From Cephalotrichum gorgonifer (Eukaryota > Ascomycota > Sordariomycetes > Microascales > Microascaceae): a DNA stretch of 64,000 nucleotides. The notes under the pieces were generated by a model. That model was not told the origin of the DNA. It ran no database searches and was given only the letters and a program-made list of their open reading frames with translations. Numbering within the stretch: position 1 is the first letter of the stretch; every line of letters begins with the position of its first letter. Made by a program: the position numbers and the translations under genes. The DNA lies in assembly GCA_900312665.1 (NCBI GenBank), contig ONZQ02000010.1:124001-188000 (forward strand), read 5' to 3'. Of this stretch, positions 60,962 through 64,000 are shown one piece after another.

Positions 60962-62798
60962 GGTTCGCTAAGGATACGTGGCTAGCTATGACATTGATGG
61001 AGAGGGGAGCCCAGCCAGGCGGCTGTTTCGTTTCGGGCGGAGGAGCCAAGGCGTTGGTGGGAACGCACAGGTTAGAGGCGAAACGACGGAGGTGCTAGGA
61101 GTACGAGTACGAGTACTTTGTGAGAAGCACCAGCGCCGAGCGGTGTGGAACGGCAGTGTCTCGCTGAGGGAGGTTCGATGTGACGATGAAGTCCTCGAGG
61201 GTGTCCAATTGGTGATAGGAAAGCCGCGATCAAGTATATTTCGTCGCGGAAGTGAGGCGGTAGTCCCGTAGTCAAGCTGTGGAGGGAGATAGGAATTGTA
61301 TTTTCCCTTCAACGGGGACGATGGTTCGTCCAGACATCCTGGACTACTCTACTCGTACTTTGTACGACTAAGTTTGGTGGCGTCGCTGCCAGTAGGGAAG
61401 GTACTCTAAAGTGGTTAGAGCTGCAAATACCTATTACCTATTTGTACTGCAGGTAGGACCCTCCCCACTTGAAAAAAAACGGCAAGTTTGGCCTGCACGA
61501 CGTCAAAGCTACTGCCCCAGATAGATCCTTAACATGGGCTAAATGGGAAAGAATAGCCTTGAGGAACATTCTCGCAGATATGGAAGGCTCGTGTTGACAT
61601 TTGGATATTATGTAGGAACGGTTGGTGGGCAATGCCTCTGCCACTGTCCCTTGACGTCATGACACCTCGTACCTCACATCTAGATCCTGTCGCGGCAGCC
61701 ATTTCAGACGGGAGGTGACCCCATGTTGTAACATGCAGGAAGACTAGCCCCGAATACTTGTTAATATATTTCCATTGATTATGGAGATAACCAATTTATT
61801 AGCATTCTCTTGAATTGAATGGTGTTAATGGACGTTTAAGGGGATCCTTCTTGGTCAAGACTGCCCTGCAGACTGTATGCGTGATATCTTCACTAATACC
61901 ACTATTTAGGTGTGCATAGCTCTTTACCTCTCCCAGAACGGAAGGCACGACCTCCTGCTCGCACCTCTCTCTCTCTATTCCCCCAGTCCACGCATCTTCG
62001 AGAAGAAGCTCAAACTTACTGAGGGGAGCAAAACCTGTTCCTTTAGGATCAGGCTGGCTGGATTTGGGGTACATGAAGGCCAATCTAGCATTCCCGCTTG
62101 TTAGCAGATCGTCTGGGGACAAACGCGCACCGCCAGTCTGAGGCACCCTTACGGGTTGTGGCTGGGATGATGGGGATATGAAGGATCCAAGGTTACGAAG
62201 AAGGCAGCAGGACAGGGACTTGTAGGTGTGTGCGTGCGGTGTGGGATTGTGATGGGAGGATGGGGAAGAAAGTGCACGTAGGCGACACAGCGACATCTCA
62301 AACCAACGTCCGTACGCCATGAAGAGGCGAAGAGGAATTTGGGGGACGTGGGTCTGAAGGGGTAGTTCTTATGAGTAGTCCTTATGAGTACTAGCTATTT
62401 GGGTTTGGAGGTTGCCACTAGAAAATCACACAAGAAGCAGGCGGGGAGGAGGGGGGGATTCCTATCTTGACACCAAGTCTTTCTCTCGCCCCACGAGTGC
62501 TTGAATCAGTCCGACCCATCTGATGTAGGTATTCGGTTTCCAAGTGAGAATAGAAGAAATAAGAGAGAGCCATTAAGTGCACCGGTTGTCATTCCGTTAT
62601 ATCTACATCCACCCGCCCCCCTCTCTAGACCTTCCTTGTCCATCGGGAGCCTCGAAACGAGGAACGGTTCTTCGCTACAATAAATGGCTGGGAGAGGAAA
62701 AAGGGGGGGGTAGGGAGGGCGTCATAGTAGGGAGGGGGGGGGGTAAGGTGGCCATGGCATTATAAATTATATTTTTCTAGAAGCTTTCTCCTCTCATC
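60962..62798. other. Intergenic region before VPS9
   Basis: About 1.8 kb. Near the 704-aa gene start are dispersed-motif copies at 61101-61116 and 61350-61358. A 173-codon minus-strand open frame (61799-62320) has no recognisable domain and is not called. Confidence 0.55.
61101..61116. repeat. Dispersed motif, GTACGAGTACGAGTAC
   Basis: Two overlapping TACGAGTA units with a 6-bp step, 140 bp upstream of the 704-aa protein gene. Confidence 0.8.
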
Positions 62799-64000
62799 TT
62801 AGCTCGATAAGGCGAGGCACGCGTCCACGGCGAGTCCGACCCTAGTCTTATCGTCAGTTCTTCTTGTGTTCCCCAAGTCAAATCGTCGGAAACGGTGAGA
62901 TGGGGTGATCAGACACCGGGGAGAGGAGAAAAGTGTAAGAGGGAAAAGGGGTAAGGGGTAAGAGGTAAGGGGTAAGGGGGTAAACTCACCTCCCCTGCTT
63001 TTGATACACCACGTCGCTGATGATATCCCTATCCAAGTCCGGGAACATCCCGCAGAGTGTCTCGACGACGTTGGCGTGTTCAGCGCGGTGCAGCCTCTGC
63101 GCCTCGGCCGCCTCGGCGCTCGCCTGCCTCGCCGCCGCCTCCTCGGCCGATACCGCCCTGTGCTCCGGTATCGCCTGATTGGGAGGAGGGGGGAGGTCAG
63201 CGCTCAGACGTGCCGGGACCGGGGTCGCTGCCGCGGTGCGGGGGGTGGTGGCGGGGACGGAGGGGGGCGTCTCGTCGGAGAATATGCGGCCTATCGACGT
63301 GAGTGGCCTCTGGATCGTGCGTAGGAGACCAGTTATGGCTGCTTGGTCTTCGGAGTCAGGGCCCTCGGATGAAGTGGAGCGGCGGGGGGTCGAGGAGTCG
63401 CCGGGGGTGGATTCGGATGAGCGGCGGGCGGAGGGTTCGCCGGGGGGTTGGAGTGTGTCCGGGGCAGCGGGCTTCTCCGAGAACTGGGCCTGCGATGTGG
63501 TGGCGGGAGATTGGGGACGGTGCTTCTCGGCGATGGCGGAGACGGCAGCCTCGACGTTCTTTTCGAATTCTTCGTCGGTGATGGTAAGAGTTGTGCGGTC
63601 CATGTTCTCTATGAACTGGATGGCGCCCATCTGAAAAGAAGCATGTTAGAAACAGGGCGTCACTGGCATGTGCGAGAGGAGGGTTCAGGAGCTCACCAGT
63701 GATGAGAGATAGTAGCCGGCTTCGCCTGCCAGCTTGTCTTGGTTGCGGAACCGGAGGATGTATTGGACGTTGGAGACGAGATGCTCCGGGTTTGCCTGGA
63801 GAACAACGTATATCAAGAGCGGCATGAACGAGTCGGCAGAAGTGTCCGACTTTGCGTTTTTGAGAAGGCCTGGAGGTGTTAGCAGATAGGCTTCCAGGTT
63901 TAGTGGCGAGCAGACAAACCGAATATGACCTTGCAGCAGTTCAGGACGCAGATAATCTTGTCTCGGGGAGCCCGATAAGATTTGATCTTTAAGAGTTCTG
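62799..64000 (-). CDS. VPS9: Vps9-type Rab5 guanine nucleotide exchange factor (3' part)
   Basis: Endosomal GEF for Rab5/Vps21 GTPases, needed for vacuolar protein sorting. The gene runs off the right edge, so the 5' part is missing. Visible exons on the minus strand: from the edge to 63920, 63869-63697, 63630-62990 and 62841-62799, in phase, about 312 aa. The first two hold the C-terminal half of the VPS9 domain (YRAPRDKIICVLNCCKVIFG; PLLIYVVLQANPEHLVSN; RFRNQDKLAGEAGYYLSSL). A Ser/Pro/Thr-rich linker follows, then a ubiquitin-binding CUE domain with VETLCGMFPDLDRDII, where MFP is the key motif. The CUE is finished by the 14-codon last exon (VGLAVDACLAL), after an intron full of GGGGTAA repeats. 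The domain order matches yeast Vps9. Confidence 0.93.
62937..62983 (+). repeat. GGGGTAA-type minisatellite in the last VPS9 intron
   Basis: About five imperfect 7-bp units of GGGGTAA (TTACCCC in the transcript), ending at the 5' splice site. Confidence 0.75.

Noticed and set aside
61799..62320. 173-codon minus-strand frame before VPS9
   Set aside because: No recognisable domain, no supporting splice pattern and no coding-like composition.
62937..62983. Internal telomere repeat
   Set aside because: GGGGTAA units lie inside a VPS9 intron and differ from TTAGGG; treated as a simple minisatellite.
1..64000. Secondary-metabolite gene cluster
   Set aside because: Several regulators are present but no synthase, cytochrome P450 or transporter genes.

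Overview
The window is nuclear DNA of a filamentous ascomycete (Pezizomycotina, probably Sordariomycetes; genus not determined). The evidence is many short 60-200 bp GT-AG introns with fungal branch points, G/C-rich third codon positions, three zinc-cluster regulators of the fungal middle-homology type, a yeast-type Vps9, and a split tRNA-Trp. Coding models below were spliced by eye; for every complete spliced gene the exon lengths sum to a whole number of codons. One assembly gap (N run) lies at 8502-8743.

Layout. 1-14 kb is gene-dense: a zinc-cluster regulator (-), ribosomal stalk protein P2 (+), the Mps1-type spindle-checkpoint kinase (+), mitochondrial ribosomal protein bL21m (-) head-to-head with the 60S assembly factor NSA2 (+), and a PXMP4-type peroxisomal membrane protein (+). 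From 13976 to 26565 there is a 12.6 kb stretch with no gene I can support. 26.5-39.5 kb holds a bHLH regulator, a mitochondrial-type RRM protein, the peroxisomal import receptor PEX5, a Rex1-type 3'-5' exonuclease, and a Mis18-like centromere protein recovered by joining three exons. 41-43.5 kb has a convergent pair of secreted, probably GPI-anchored proteins, one of them an SGNH/GDSL-fold protein lacking expected catalytic residues. 46-51.5 kb carries a SET/MYND protein, tRNA-Trp and a second zinc-cluster regulator; 51.5-54.8 kb is gene-free; 54.8-64 kb has a third zinc-cluster regulator, a 704-aa fungal protein of unknown function and the 3' part of VPS9, cut by the window edge.

Functionally this is mostly housekeeping: translation and ribosome assembly (P2, NSA2, bL21m, Rex1, tRNA-Trp), mitosis and centromere (Mps1, Mis18-like), peroxisome (PXMP4-like, PEX5) and endosomal traffic (Vps9), mixed with regulators. 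I see no biosynthetic cluster, transposon, CRISPR array or virus-like element. The most unusual signal is a short dispersed motif, TACRAGTA (either strand), with tens of copies in non-coding DNA and none noticed in my exons. Adjacent copies overlap with a 6-bp period, as if grown from TACAAG/TACGAG hexamers. It is concentrated in the gene-free stretches at 19.5-25.1 kb and 52.2-54.6 kb.
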